This document shows positions 1 to 9,305 of a DNA stretch of 64,000 bases, piece by piece. The notes below the pieces were generated by a model. It searched no databases. It was not told the DNA's origin and saw nothing but the letters and a program-made list of their open reading frames with translations. The first letter of the stretch is position 1. Every line of letters begins with the position of its first letter. Origin of the DNA: JAICSD01 sp963836665 (lineage in GTDB: Bacteria; Acidobacteriota; Vicinamibacteria; Vicinamibacterales; 2-12-FULL-66-21); contig CAWIKL010000001.1 of NCBI GenBank assembly GCA_963836665.1, forward strand, positions 3,658,001 through 3,722,000. Direction: 5' to 3'. The position numbers were made by a program, and so were the translations under genes.

Positions 1-387
1 GCGCCAGCGCCGGATCTGGCGGCGGTCGTCGGACGATCGCCGTCCGCTGTAGTAGCGGCAGTACCACTGGAACCACCCTCGCGGATCCTGCGGGCGGATC
101 CAGCCCTGGCGCCGCCATTCGCTCAACGTCTGCGACGCCTTGACGCCGAAATAGTTCAGCTTCGAGTCGTACTGGCCGGGACTGAGCTTCGCGCCGGCGA
201 ACCAGCTGGCGGGAAACTCGTCGCGGCAGTCAGTCATGTACTTGCCGCCGAACACGCCGAGCCGGAGCATCTGCTTGGGCGTCAGCTCCGGACGGAACAG
301 CGGATGGAAGTTCCGCCCCATCGGCTCGGTCCGAAAGTAGACGTAGTCCTGCTGCATCGTGTCGTTGACGACGACGCGACGCCTCAT
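1..387 (-). CDS. Conserved protein of unknown function (3' end outside window)
   Basis: An open frame of 129 codons runs from ATG at 387 off the left edge of the window. The protein is rich in aromatic and charged residues (for example FRPELTPKQML, GKYMTDCRDEFP, PRGWFQWYCRYY). I have a general memory of an uncharacterised family with such a pattern in bacteria and plants, but I know no function. No signal peptide or membrane segment is visible. It starts 33 bp after the stop of the upstream M50 protease gene on the same strand, so it may be the last gene of that operon. The C-terminus is missing only because the window ends. Confidence 0.7.
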   Translation of the reverse strand, partial: MRRRVVVNDTMQQDYVYFRTEPMGRNFHPLFRPELTPKQMLRLGVFGGKYMTDCRDEFPASWFAGAKLSPGQYDSKLNYFGVKASQTLSEWRRQGWIRPQDPRGWFQWYCRYYSGRRSSDDRRQIRRWR

Positions 388-419
388 CGGTTCCTGCGTA
401 ACGGCGCGCGATTTCCGCG

Positions 420-1394
420 TCAGCGGACACCGCGCGCGAGCGCCGACAGCGCGAAAAGGAGCACGACGAACGTCGCCAGCGTGCGTGTGTCGCCGGGGCC
501 GCTCTGCCGCTGCATCGCGCGCCACACGGCGACGCCGCCCACCAGGAAGAGCATCCGCTGCTCCGTCAGCAGCAACGCGACAACGACAGCGGCGACTACC
601 AGCCAGCGTTGCGGCTGCGACAGCGCGTGAAATCCGCGCGAACCGTCGAGCTGCCAGACCGGGATCAGGTTGAAAAGGTTGATGAACCCGGTCAACTCGG
701 CGATCGCCAGCCAGACTCGCACGCCGCTCGCCGCGTAGACCGCGGCTGCGGCGAGGCCTGCACCAAGGCCCCACACCGGACCGGCGAGCCCGATCTTCGC
801 GTCGGTGATCGGGTCGGACACGTGCTGCCGCAGCATGACGAGCGCGCCGACGCCCGGGATGAAGAGCGGCGCACCGGCGGCGATCCCGAGCCGACGCAGC
901 ACCGACACGTGCCCCATCTCGTGGATGTAGATCGAGAGCACGAGCCCGAGCGCGAGCGGCCAGCCGTAGACCGACCAGTACACCCCGAAGAAGGCGAACA
1001 TCGAGAGAAACGTGCTCGCCTTGGTCAGCCCGAGTAGCAGGAACTTGAGCTTGCCGGCGAGAACGACGATGGAGGTGATGATCGCGCCAAGGCCGCGACG
1101 CAGCCATGACTGCTCCGGGCCGGTCGGGCGTGCGTCGCTCTGCGTCGGCCGGTCGTCCAGCGCGGCGATCCGCTGCTGGACAATCGTGTACTGCTGCGAG
1201 TCTGGCGGCAGCAGTGCCAGCGCGCGGGTCCAGCGCTCACGCGCCGCGTTGGCGTGGCCAGCCCGTGTCGCCAATTCGGCTTCGGCGGCGAGCGCTTGCA
1301 GCTCTTGCCCGTGGCGCAGCGTCGCACAGGCCGGGCAGGCCAGCGCGGACGCGGGCAGCTCGGTGCCGCAACGCGTGCAGATCGATTCACTCAA
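420..1394 (-). CDS. Zinc-ribbon site-2-protease-like (M50) membrane metallopeptidase
   Basis: Predicted 324-residue membrane protein. An N-terminal zinc ribbon has cysteines at 6, 9, 20 and 23. A short helical TPR-like stretch (about 38-80) follows, then several hydrophobic segments. HEMGH at 158-162 inside a membrane helix is the M50 zinc-binding and catalytic motif. A later NLIPVWQLDG segment matches the second M50 signature, whose Asp is the third zinc ligand. It probably cleaves membrane proteins within the bilayer; the substrate is unknown. I chose the TTG start at 1394 because it gives the complete zinc ribbon and overlaps the upstream stop as TTGA, implying translational coupling. Confidence 0.75.
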   Translation of the reverse strand: MSESICTRCGTELPASALACPACATLRHGQELQALAAEAELATRAGHANAARERWTRALALLPPDSQQYTIVQQRIAALDDRPTQSDARPTGPEQSWLRRGLGAIITSIVVLAGKLKFLLLGLTKASTFLSMFAFFGVYWSVYGWPLALGLVLSIYIHEMGHVSVLRRLGIAAGAPLFIPGVGALVMLRQHVSDPITDAKIGLAGPVWGLGAGLAAAAVYAASGVRVWLAIAELTGFINLFNLIPVWQLDGSRGFHALSQPQRWLVVAAVVVALLLTEQRMLFLVGGVAVWRAMQRQSGPGDTRTLATFVVLLFALSALARGVR

Positions 1395-2128
1395 GGGTTG
1401 GCGGCCGCGCGATCGCCGACGCGATATGGGCCGGAGACGACAAGGCGCGGCAGGCCGGTCATTCTCCACGCCTGCTGCATGCCGAAGAAAATGATCGCCG
1501 CACTCAGCAGGCCGGTGGGCATCGAGCCGGCGACGACGAGAACGGGCAGCGCGACAGCCAACACGGCGAGCATGCCGATGCTCCTGGCCACGGCAATCGG
1601 GGACGCGCCGGTCTTCACCAGTTGCGCGGCGCCCGCTGGGGCGGCCTCGCTCGAGGCCGCCGTCTTCGTCTCTAACGCGCCCTTCATGGCAATTGGGGTG
1701 TAGGCCAGGCCAACCGCGATGTAGGTGAGTGTCACGGCCAACACCTGGAACCGGCGGCCGCCGCGTCCGCCGGCACCCTTGCGCACCGCATACCCGACCA
1801 TGTAGCCGATGAGGATCGCGACGATGCCGATCTCGAAATTCGTGATCGCAATCACCGCGTAATAGATGATAGCGCCCGCAATGCCGGCGCCGAGGCCGAA
1901 CAGCAGCGCCAACATGAATGGACCGGTGCCCCGCCGCGGTTCCATGAGCGTTGCGACGGTGGCGCGGCACTGCGCGCACGTTGTCCGGCCAGAGACGGAG
2001 AAATATTCCGCTCCAATCGGCCGCGCACAATAGCCGCAACTGAGGGCTGAAGCCGCCGAGGAGCCAGCCTTTGGCTCGGCCTTGTCGAACTGGAGATCCG
2101 TCGTCGGTCCTGCGGGCTCGTTGACCAT
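1391..2128 (-). CDS. Zinc-ribbon membrane protein of unknown function
   Basis: A 245-residue protein with a zinc ribbon (C31, C34, C51, C54) in a cytosolic N-terminal region. Hydrophobic segments follow at roughly 70-110, 125-150 and 185-220. No catalytic motif is evident and I do not recognise a named family. Its stop overlaps the TTG start of the zinc-ribbon M50 protease, so the two are probably made together, and the shared zinc-ribbon plus membrane design suggests a common complex or process. An alternative is a general membrane-anchored adaptor. Confidence 0.7.
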   Translation of the reverse strand: MVNEPAGPTTDLQFDKAEPKAGSSAASALSCGYCARPIGAEYFSVSGRTTCAQCRATVATLMEPRRGTGPFMLALLFGLGAGIAGAIIYYAVIAITNFEIGIVAILIGYMVGYAVRKGAGGRGGRRFQVLAVTLTYIAVGLAYTPIAMKGALETKTAASSEAAPAGAAQLVKTGASPIAVARSIGMLAVLAVALPVLVVAGSMPTGLLSAAIIFFGMQQAWRMTGLPRLVVSGPYRVGDRAAANP

Positions 2129-2217
2129 TTGGGGCTCTTGTGGGTGGTCGCCATCTTACGACGATCAGACGGAGCCTTGGCCCCACGCGCACAAATGCGT
2201 CGCGCCGGGGTATCGTT

Positions 2218-3258
2218 ATGGCCGTGGAACAGAGATTCCTCGGCAATTCCGGCCTGAGCGTTTCCGCGCTCAGCTTCGGCACGATGACCCTCGGCGGCCG
2301 CGAACGCTTCGCCAAGATGGGCAACCTCGGCGTGAGCGACACCGTCCGGATCCTCGACATCCTGCGCGATGCGGGCGTCACCACGCTCGACACGGCCGAT
2401 TTCTATTCCTTCGGCGCCTCGGAAGAGGTACTCGGCGAAGCGCTCAAGGGACGTCGCGACGGCTTCGTCCTCGTGACCAAGGCATTTCTGCGGATGTCAC
2501 CGGATGCGCACGGCACCGGCCTGTCGCGCAAGCATCTGCTCTCGGCGTGCGACGCCAGCCTGCGCCGGCTGCAGACCGACTACCTGGATTTGTATCTCTG
2601 CCACCAGCCCGACATGCTCGTCCCGGTCGAGGAAACGCTGCGCGCCTACGAGGACCTCGTCGCCGCGGGCAAGGTGCGCTACGTCGGCTGCTCCAATCAT
2701 TCGGCGTGGCACGTGATGAAGGCGCTGGCGGTGTCCGACCGCCTCGGTGCGCCGCGCTACATCTGTCAGCAGGTCAACTATTCTTTGGTCGCGCGCGACG
2801 TCGAACACGAGATCGTTCCACTCGGGCTCGATCAGAGAGTCGGACTGATGGTATGGAGTCCGCTTCACGCCGGCCTGCTGACCGGCAAGTTCCGCCGCGA
2901 CTCGCCGCCGCCGGCGGTCGCCCGGCTCAACGAGCTGGAAGTCCCCGGCACCGTCGACTTCGAACGCCTCTATCGCATCGTCGACGTGCTCGACGCGATC
3001 GCGCTGGAGCGCGGCGTGTCGATCCCGCAGGTGGCGATCAACTGGGTCCTGCACAAGCCCGGCGTCGACACGGTGATTCTTGGCGCCCGCAACGAGGAAC
3101 AGCTGAAGGACCTTCTCGGCGCCGCCAACTGGCGGCTGACGCCGGAAGAATCGGCGCGTCTCGACCAGGTCAGTGCGCTGCCTGAGCCGTATCCGCAGTG
3201 GCACCAGCACAAGTTCGGAATCGAGCGAAACCCGCGCTTGCCGGTGCTGCGCGCGTAG
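2218..3258 (+). CDS. Aldo/keto reductase
   Basis: NAD(P)H-dependent oxidoreductase of 346 residues with the (beta/alpha)8 aldo/keto reductase fold. Visible family features are the N-terminal beta hairpin (RFLGNSGLSVS), the LDTADFYSFG segment with the catalytic Asp and Tyr, LVTKAF with the catalytic Lys, DYLDLYLCHQPD with the catalytic His, and a C-terminal cofactor-binding region (GARNEEQLKDLL). It resembles the general YajO/potassium-channel-beta branch. The substrate cannot be told. The ATG at 2218 is chosen because family homology begins there; an upstream extension of the frame does not look like protein. It diverges from the zinc-ribbon operon. Confidence 0.85.
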   Translation: MAVEQRFLGNSGLSVSALSFGTMTLGGRERFAKMGNLGVSDTVRILDILRDAGVTTLDTADFYSFGASEEVLGEALKGRRDGFVLVTKAFLRMSPDAHGTGLSRKHLLSACDASLRRLQTDYLDLYLCHQPDMLVPVEETLRAYEDLVAAGKVRYVGCSNHSAWHVMKALAVSDRLGAPRYICQQVNYSLVARDVEHEIVPLGLDQRVGLMVWSPLHAGLLTGKFRRDSPPPAVARLNELEVPGTVDFERLYRIVDVLDAIALERGVSIPQVAINWVLHKPGVDTVILGARNEEQLKDLLGAANWRLTPEESARLDQVSALPEPYPQWHQHKFGIERNPRLPVLRA

Positions 3259-3298
3259 CCCGACCGGGGCGTGGCTCGTTGTAGCATACGGACGCGCC

Positions 3299-4270
3299 AT
3301 GGGTCGCAGTCTTCTCGCCGGCGTCATTTTCGCCCTGCAGCTGATGCCGTTCGCGCCGCAGCCGATCGTCCCAGGGGGGATCGTCATTCCGCTTTACTCC
3401 CCCGACTCGCCGTTCCTCAAAAAAGACCGGATTGCCGAGCCCGAGGTGCTGAACATGCAGGGGTCCGTCCCGGGACGGATCCAGAGCATCGTCAACATCC
3501 ACAACCCGTCAGTTGAGATTCACCCGGTCGACAAGGGGATCAACACCGGCGCGCTGGTGATTCTCGTGCCGGGCGGTGGCCATAACACGCTCAACGTCGG
3601 CACTGAGGGGGCCGACTTCGTCCACTTCTTCTACAACTACGGGGTAAATACCGCGATCCTGCGCAACCGGCTGCGCAAAGACGGCTACGTCGCCGAGACC
3701 GACGCCGTCTACGACGCGCAGCAGGCGATCCGCCTCGTCCGCAAGCGCGCCGCGGAGTTCGGGATCGATCCGCGCAAGATCGGCGTGATGGGGTTTTCGG
3801 CTGGCGCGGAGATTGCTGCCGGCGCGGCGCTGCAATACGAAGCCTTCGCCAAGGCCAACGCTGGATCGGATCCGCTGGCTGGCGTGAGCGCACGCCCTGA
3901 TTTTGCCGGCCTCGTCTACCCCGGCCCCACTCCATTCACCCGCGACGCCAAGACGCCGGTACCAATGGACGCACCACCGACCTTCATCGTCTGCGCCGGT
4001 TCGGGGGACGCGCAGCACGCGATCTGGGCGGACGATTACTTCCGTGCGTTTCTCAATGCCAGCGTCCCGAATCTCGAGATGCACATCTACGGCAACGGCG
4101 TCCACGCCAACGGCATGAAGGACCGCAACGGCGAGCCGTTCGGCACCTGGCACGAGCGGTTCATCGACTGGTTCCGCGATCTCGGTTTCCTGCAGAAGCC
4201 GGGAGTGGAAACAAGGGCGGCGAAGGACGTGGCGGCATACGCCGAACAGCGCCGCGGGCCAAAGTCATGA
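3299..4270 (+). CDS. Exported alpha/beta hydrolase (esterase-like)
   Basis: A 323-residue protein with an N-terminal hydrophobic signal-like segment (residues 4-20). The alpha/beta-hydrolase core has an oxyanion loop (PGGGHN, about 91-96), the nucleophile elbow GFSAG with Ser167, a later Asp in the CAGSGDAQH region, and a C-terminal His in GNGVHANG. This resembles BD-FAE/acetyl-xylan-esterase-like hydrolases often found with polysaccharide degradation genes. The exact substrate is unknown. Its end overlaps the start of the DUF1592 gene by 4 bp (ATGA), so it may be the first gene of that operon. Confidence 0.8.
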   Translation: MGRSLLAGVIFALQLMPFAPQPIVPGGIVIPLYSPDSPFLKKDRIAEPEVLNMQGSVPGRIQSIVNIHNPSVEIHPVDKGINTGALVILVPGGGHNTLNVGTEGADFVHFFYNYGVNTAILRNRLRKDGYVAETDAVYDAQQAIRLVRKRAAEFGIDPRKIGVMGFSAGAEIAAGAALQYEAFAKANAGSDPLAGVSARPDFAGLVYPGPTPFTRDAKTPVPMDAPPTFIVCAGSGDAQHAIWADDYFRAFLNASVPNLEMHIYGNGVHANGMKDRNGEPFGTWHERFIDWFRDLGFLQKPGVETRAAKDVAAYAEQRRGPKS

Positions 4271-6643
4271 CGCGATCTGCCGCGGTCCCGCTCGCGATCG
4301 CGCTCAGTCTCGTCGCTGCCCGTCCAGTCAGTCACGCCCAGCAAGCGCCCGCCGCGTCGAACTTCGACGGCGACGTCAAGCCAATCCTCGACGAGGTCTG
4401 CACTCGCTGCCACAACGAGAAGAAGGCCAACGCCGGCTTGAACTTCACGCCGTTCATGAATCCGGCGACGCTGGCATCCCGACGCGACACCTGGGAGATG
4501 ATCGTCGACAAGGTCAAGAGTGGCGACATGCCGCCGGTCGACGAGGACCCGCTCTCGGCGCACGAACGCGCGGCGATGGTCTCGTATCTCGAGTCGGCGT
4601 TCGCGCGCGCCGATCGCGATCTGAAACCCGACCCGGGCCACGTGCCGGTGCACCGCCTGACGCGCGTCGAGTACGCCAACACCGTGCGCGACCTGCTCGG
4701 CGTCGATTTTCGTACCGACCGACGCGTTCCCGCCCGACGACTCCGGCTACGGCTTCGACAACATCGGCGACGTCTTGACGGTGTCGCCGGCGCTGATGCA
4801 GCGCTACCTTGCCGCCGCCGAGGCGATCGCCGCGCGCGCCATCGGCGCCGGACCGTTGCCCTCGCCTGGCGTGTTCACGCGCCGCAGCCGCGTGCGCAAG
4901 GTCGTCGACGGCGTCCTCGAGCTGAAGGACATTGTCGACTACGACGCCGACTACGCGATTCGCGTCGGCGTCACTGGCCATCGCGGCGAGGACGACCCGC
5001 CGGTGACGCTCGAGATCAGCGTCGACGGCAGGACGGTGAAGACCATCACCGTGCCGGTGCAACTCAATGCCGTCAACAAACAGGGGGGCGCCACCCAGCG
5101 TGCGCTCTATGAAGCGCGCGTCTTCCTGCCCGGCAACGAGCACACGTTCCGCGCCGCCTTCGTCAACGACGTCATGCTGGCGTCGATTCCACCGAAGTCG
5201 CGCGGCGACACCAGCCAGAACATCTTTCCAGAGTTCATCGACGTGGCGGGGCCGTTCAAGCCGGCCGCACCGCACGTCGTGAAGAAGAAGGCGTTGATGT
5301 GCGATCCGGCGTCGGGCCGCGCGTGCGTCGATCGCATCATCGCGACGCTGGCGCGCCGCGCCTACCGGCGTCCGGTCACGCCTGCCGACCTCGCGCCGAT
5401 CGATCGCGTCTACACGAAGGCGCGCGCACGCGGTTACCCGGCAGCCGAAGGAGTACAGTTCGCGATTGCGGCGATGCTCGTCTCGCCGAATTTTCTCTTC
5501 CGCGTCGAGAAGAACCCGCCATCGGGCACCATCGCGCGGGTCAGCGACGTCGAACTGGCGTCACGTCTGAGCTACTTCCTGTGGAGCTCGATGCCGGACG
5601 ACCAGCTGCTGCGTCTCGCGGAAGGCAACCGGTTGCACCGGCCCGAGGTGCTGCGCGCGCAGGTCACCCGCTTGCTCGAAGATCCGAAGTCCGCCGCGCT
5701 GGCCGACAACTTCGCGTCGCAGTGGCTCGGCACGCGGACGCTCGACGGCGTCACGCGCGATCAGGTGAAGTTCCCCGAATGGAACGCCGATCTCCGCGAG
5801 GCGATGAAGACCGAGACACGGCTGTTCTTTGATGCCGTCGTGCGCGAGAACCGCCCGATCTCCGATTTCATCGACGGCAAGTACACGTTCCTCAACGCGC
5901 GGCTGGCGCGGCACTACGGCATTCCTGGGGTCGACGGGCCGGACTTCCGTCGCGTCGAGCTGACCACGGACGAGCGCAGCGGCATCTTCACCCAGGCCAG
6001 CGTGCTGACGGTATCGAGCTACCCGACGCGCACGTCGGTGGTGCTGCGGGGGAAGTACCTGCTGGAGACGGTACTCAACGCGCCGCCGCCCGCGCCGCCG
6101 CCCGACGTGCCGCCGCTCGACGAAAAGGATCTCGGCCTCGCGGTTTCGCACCGGGCGCGCCTCGAAGCCCACCGCGCCGACCCGCTCTGCGCGAGCTGTC
6201 ACAACAAGATGGACCCGCTTGGCTTCGGGCTGGAAAACTACGACGCCGTGGGGCACTGGCGGACGAACGACGGTCCATTTCCGATCGAGCCGACCGGGAC
6301 GTTCCCGGGCGGCCGGCCATTCACCGGCCCGGTCGAACTGAAGGCCCAGCTCAGCGGTCACATGCCGCAATTCGCCCGCAGCCTGGCGGAGCGCGTGCTG
6401 ACCTACGCGCTGGGCCGCGGCGTCGACGAACCCTACGACCGCCTCGTGGTGAAAGGGGTGGTCGCGAAGACGAGTGCCGACGGCTACCGCATCCAGGCCC
6501 TGATCCAGGGCATCGTCGACAGCGTGCCGTTCCAGCAGCGCCGCGGCGAGCGCGCCGTGACCGCTGCAGCGCCGCCGTCCAATAGGAGCAGCGCGCTTAT
6601 ACTGGGCCGAACGGCGGGCTTCAGGGAGACGCAGGCCAAATGA
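4267..6643 (+). pseudogene. DUF1587/1592/1588/1585 c-type cytochrome protein gene, frameshifted
   Basis: The first frame (from ATG 4267) has a signal peptide, a CTRCH heme c site (C45-H49) and the DUF1587 region. Family-like sequence then continues in the next frame from about 4724 to 6643, with DUF1595, DUF1592, DUF1588 (a second CxxCH site, CASCH) and DUF1585. At 4715-4723 the DNA reads ccgaccgac; removing one 4-base copy restores the expected DFRTDAFPPDDSGYGFDN reading. The product would be a periplasmic cytochrome-like protein of about 790 residues acting with the DUF1552 protein encoded next (ATGA overlap). No slippery heptamer is visible. It is either a recent pseudogene or an assembly indel. 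Confidence 0.8.
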
Positions 6644-7980
6644 TCGTCACCGGCAAATCGCTGTCACGGCGCATGGTCCTCAAGGGGATCGGCACGACGA
6701 TCGCACTGCCTTTCCTCGACGCGATGACCCCGGCGTTCGCCCGCGCAGCCGACGCGCCCGTCCGGTTGGCGTGGTTCTACGTCCCCAACGGCATCGACAT
6801 GCGGCACTGGACCCCCGCGACCGAAGGGCCGCTCGGGACGCTCGACGGCATCCTCGCGCCGATGAATGCGGTCAAAGACGAGCTCCTCGTGCTGTCGAAC
6901 CTGACCACGCACTGGGGCCGGCCGCTGCAGGACGGTCCCGGCGATCATGGACGCGCCCTCGGTTCGTACATGACCGGCGCGCAGGTCTACAAGACGGCCG
7001 GCGCCGACTTGAAGCTCGGCACCTCCGCCGATCAGATCGCCGCCGACGTCATCGGCAAGGACACGCGACTACCCTCGCTCGAAGTCGGCCTGGAGGAGGC
7101 GCGGCAGGCCGGCAATTGCGATAGCGGCTATTCGTGCGCCTACACCTACAACCTGGCGTGGCGGACCGAGACACAGCCGCTGCCGCCGGTCTCGGATCCG
7201 CGCGCGCTGTTCGAGCGCCTGTTCGGCGCCGACGCTGACGAGCCCGCCGCCGCCCGTAGCCGCCGGCTGGCGATGCGCCAGAGCATCCTCGACGAAGTCC
7301 TCGGCGCGACAAGCCGTCTGCAGACCACGCTCGGCGGCAGCGATCGCCGCAAGCTCGACGAGTACCTGACCTCGGTGCGCGAAATCGAACGACAGGTCGA
7401 ACGCGCCGCGGCTGACGGCGCCGTCATCGAGCCCGGCATGGAAAAGCCGTTCGGCATTCCGGTCGAGTTCCCCGACTACTTCCGGCTGATGACCGACATG
7501 ATGGTCCTGGCCTTCAAGGCCGATCTCACCCGCATTTCGACGATGATCGTCGGCCGCGAGGGATCGGTGCGGGCCTACCCGGAGATCGGTGTCAACGACG
7601 GCCACCATCCGCTGACGCACCACCAGGGCAACATGGAAATGCTGGCGAAGGTGCGGCAGATCAACGAACTGCACGCGAAGCTGTTCGCCGAGTTCGTGGT
7701 CAAGATGAAGAACACGCCCGAGGGTGATTCCAACCTGCTCGATCAATCGATGATCGTCTACGGCAGCGGCCTGTCCGATGGCAACGTCCACACGCACGAC
7801 CAGTTGCCGACGCTCCTCGCCGGCCGCGGCGGCGGCTTCCTCACACCCGGGCGTCACATCGTTTATCAGCGCGAGACGCCCGTCACGAACTTGTTCCTGA
7901 CGATGCTGCATCGCGTCGGGGTGGATCCCGATCACATCGGCGATTCCACGGGACGGCTCGGCGGCATCTCACTTTCATGA
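6640..7980 (+). CDS. Tat-exported DUF1552 protein
   Basis: A 446-residue protein with a twin-arginine signal (SRRMVLKG at about 9-16, hydrophobic stretch, then AFARA before the likely cleavage site). DUF1552 follows over most of the length, including the DGPGDHGRALGSYMTG and GVNDGHHPLTHH regions and a C-terminal GSGLSDGNVHTHDQLP segment like that of sulfatase/DUF1501-type folds. The function is not established. The family is repeatedly encoded next to DUF1592/DUF1588 cytochrome proteins in Acidobacteria and Planctomycetes, and that arrangement is exact here, with ATGA overlaps on both sides. Confidence 0.85.
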   Translation: MIVTGKSLSRRMVLKGIGTTIALPFLDAMTPAFARAADAPVRLAWFYVPNGIDMRHWTPATEGPLGTLDGILAPMNAVKDELLVLSNLTTHWGRPLQDGPGDHGRALGSYMTGAQVYKTAGADLKLGTSADQIAADVIGKDTRLPSLEVGLEEARQAGNCDSGYSCAYTYNLAWRTETQPLPPVSDPRALFERLFGADADEPAAARSRRLAMRQSILDEVLGATSRLQTTLGGSDRRKLDEYLTSVREIERQVERAAADGAVIEPGMEKPFGIPVEFPDYFRLMTDMMVLAFKADLTRISTMIVGREGSVRAYPEIGVNDGHHPLTHHQGNMEMLAKVRQINELHAKLFAEFVVKMKNTPEGDSNLLDQSMIVYGSGLSDGNVHTHDQLPTLLAGRGGGFLTPGRHIVYQRETPVTNLFLTMLHRVGVDPDHIGDSTGRLGGISLS

Positions 7981-8843
7981 AGCAGGAGCCGAAGGGGCCC
8001 GCGCCCGTCGGCGTCGTCTACAACACGTCGATGGCGCGCGCGGATGCCGCGCTGGCGCTCGCCGCCTTGTACGTCTCCGCGAGCCGCCGCGACGCGCGCG
8101 TTGACGGTATCTGCGTCACCGGCTCCGGCTTCGACGCCGCCGTCTTCTGCGACATCGTTGCGCGCGTCTACACCGGGCAGACACGGCCGAGCAGCAATTC
8201 GGTCCTGCCGATCGGGTTCGCGGACGGCGCATCGGCCGCGCCGGCAATGGTCGAGCGCGCTGTGAAACGGAGACGGGATGACGGGCAACCGCAGTACTCG
8301 CGCAGCGTTCAATCAGTGGCCGATACCGGGCTTCCTGAAGCGCTGCTGCGCAACGCCGTCACGTTGAGCGTCGAAACCGTCGTGCTCCTGAGCGCGCCGG
8401 CGACGTCGCTGGCACGATCGCTCGCGCTGGCCGGCACGGCGGCGCTGTACCGCCAGCGCGTCCGGCGGGTCGTGATCGTCGAGGCGGGAGATGCCGACGG
8501 CGGCCGATCCGGCCTGAACGCGCTGATCTCTGCCCTGCCGGCGCCGCCGATCGTATGCGGCCGTGAGGTCGGCGCCGCCTTGACGGTACCGCGGGCACGC
8601 TTGACCGCCGCGCTCTCGTGGAACAAGGCGAATCCCGTCGCCGATGCGCTGGCAACGGAGGACGGCGACGTTAGGTTGCACGACCTAGCGGCGCTCCATT
8701 ACGCCCTACACCCCGATTCCGGATTCTTTACCGCTGATCAGGGGAGGCTTGCCCTAACTCATTCAAAAATAAGCGAATGCGTCGACGAGCTCGTGGCGTT
8801 GGCAACGTCGCAACCGGCCGTGCCGCCGTCGCGTGGTGGCTGA
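7977..8843 (+). CDS. Nucleoside-hydrolase-like protein, probably inactive as hydrolase
   Basis: A 288-residue protein whose overall pattern (GVVYNTSMARADAALALAAL at the N-terminus, then alternating hydrophobic strands) resembles inosine/uridine nucleoside hydrolase folds seen in Acidobacteria and Planctomycetes. The canonical N-terminal DTDxxxDD calcium site is not conserved: the equivalent stretch reads NTSMARAD. It may therefore bind a nucleoside or sugar without hydrolysing it, or act on something else. No signal peptide is evident. It overlaps the DUF1552 gene by ATGA, so it belongs to the same operon. The family assignment is moderate. Confidence 0.55.
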   Translation: MKQEPKGPAPVGVVYNTSMARADAALALAALYVSASRRDARVDGICVTGSGFDAAVFCDIVARVYTGQTRPSSNSVLPIGFADGASAAPAMVERAVKRRRDDGQPQYSRSVQSVADTGLPEALLRNAVTLSVETVVLLSAPATSLARSLALAGTAALYRQRVRRVVIVEAGDADGGRSGLNALISALPAPPIVCGREVGAALTVPRARLTAALSWNKANPVADALATEDGDVRLHDLAALHYALHPDSGFFTADQGRLALTHSKISECVDELVALATSQPAVPPSRGG

Positions 8844-8872
8844 TTGCTAATTTTTTCGCCTAGTGCTATTTT
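8844..8872 (+). promoter_or_regulatory. Probable sigma70 promoter of the BlaI-BlaR-HEAT operon
   Basis: TTGCTA at 8844-8849 and TATTTT at 8867-8872 are separated by 17 bp, with TG two bases before the -10 (extended -10). The segment is unusually AT-rich for this genome and lies just after the upstream stop, 40 bp before the blaI ATG. No clear BlaI TACA/TGTA dyad was identified. Confidence 0.5.
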
Positions 8873-8912
8873 CTCAGCACCTTTTGCCGGAGACCTCCGT
8901 CTAAGCCTACGT

Positions 8913-9302
8913 ATGCCGACCGCCCAGCACCCTGACCTCAGTCGTCGCGAACGACAGATCCTCGATATCCTCTACCAACGCGGCCAGGCTACCGCGGCCG
9001 ACGTCCAGGGCGCGCTGCCCGAGCCCCCGAGCTATTCCGCCGTCCGCGCGCTGTTGCGCATCCTCGAAGACAAAGGGCACGTGAAGCATCAGCAGGACGG
9101 CCCGCGCTACGTCTACCTGCCGACCGTTGGGCGCGACAACGCCAAGCGCTCGGCGATGCGGCACATCCTCAAGACCTTTTTCGACGGATCGGCCGAACAG
9201 GCCATCTCGGCGCTGCTCGACGAGAACTCGTCACAGTTGTCGCCGTCGGAACTCGATCGGCTGGCGCGCCTCATCGACTCGGCGCGGAAGAGCGGGGTAT
9301 AA
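8913..9302 (+). CDS. BlaI/MecI/CopY-family transcriptional repressor
   Basis: A 129-residue winged-helix repressor. The N-terminal DNA-binding domain (LSRRERQILDILYQRG ... SYSAVRALLRILEDKGHVKH) is typical of BlaI/MecI, and the C-terminal helices (about 75-125) form the dimer interface that the partner protease or its pathway inactivates by cleavage. The ATG at 8913 is preferred over in-frame upstream starts because the family begins there and the promoter-like sequence lies just upstream. It is followed 3 bp later by the M56/BlaR-like gene, the classic sensor-repressor pairing. It most likely represses its own operon until the M56 protein signals. Confidence 0.88.
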   Translation: MPTAQHPDLSRRERQILDILYQRGQATAADVQGALPEPPSYSAVRALLRILEDKGHVKHQQDGPRYVYLPTVGRDNAKRSAMRHILKTFFDGSAEQAISALLDENSSQLSPSELDRLARLIDSARKSGV

Positions 9303-9305
9303 GCC

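Noticed and set aside
4700..4730. Programmed frameshift in the DUF1592 gene
   Set aside because: No slippery heptamer or pseudoknot is visible; a 4-bp duplication explains it more simply.
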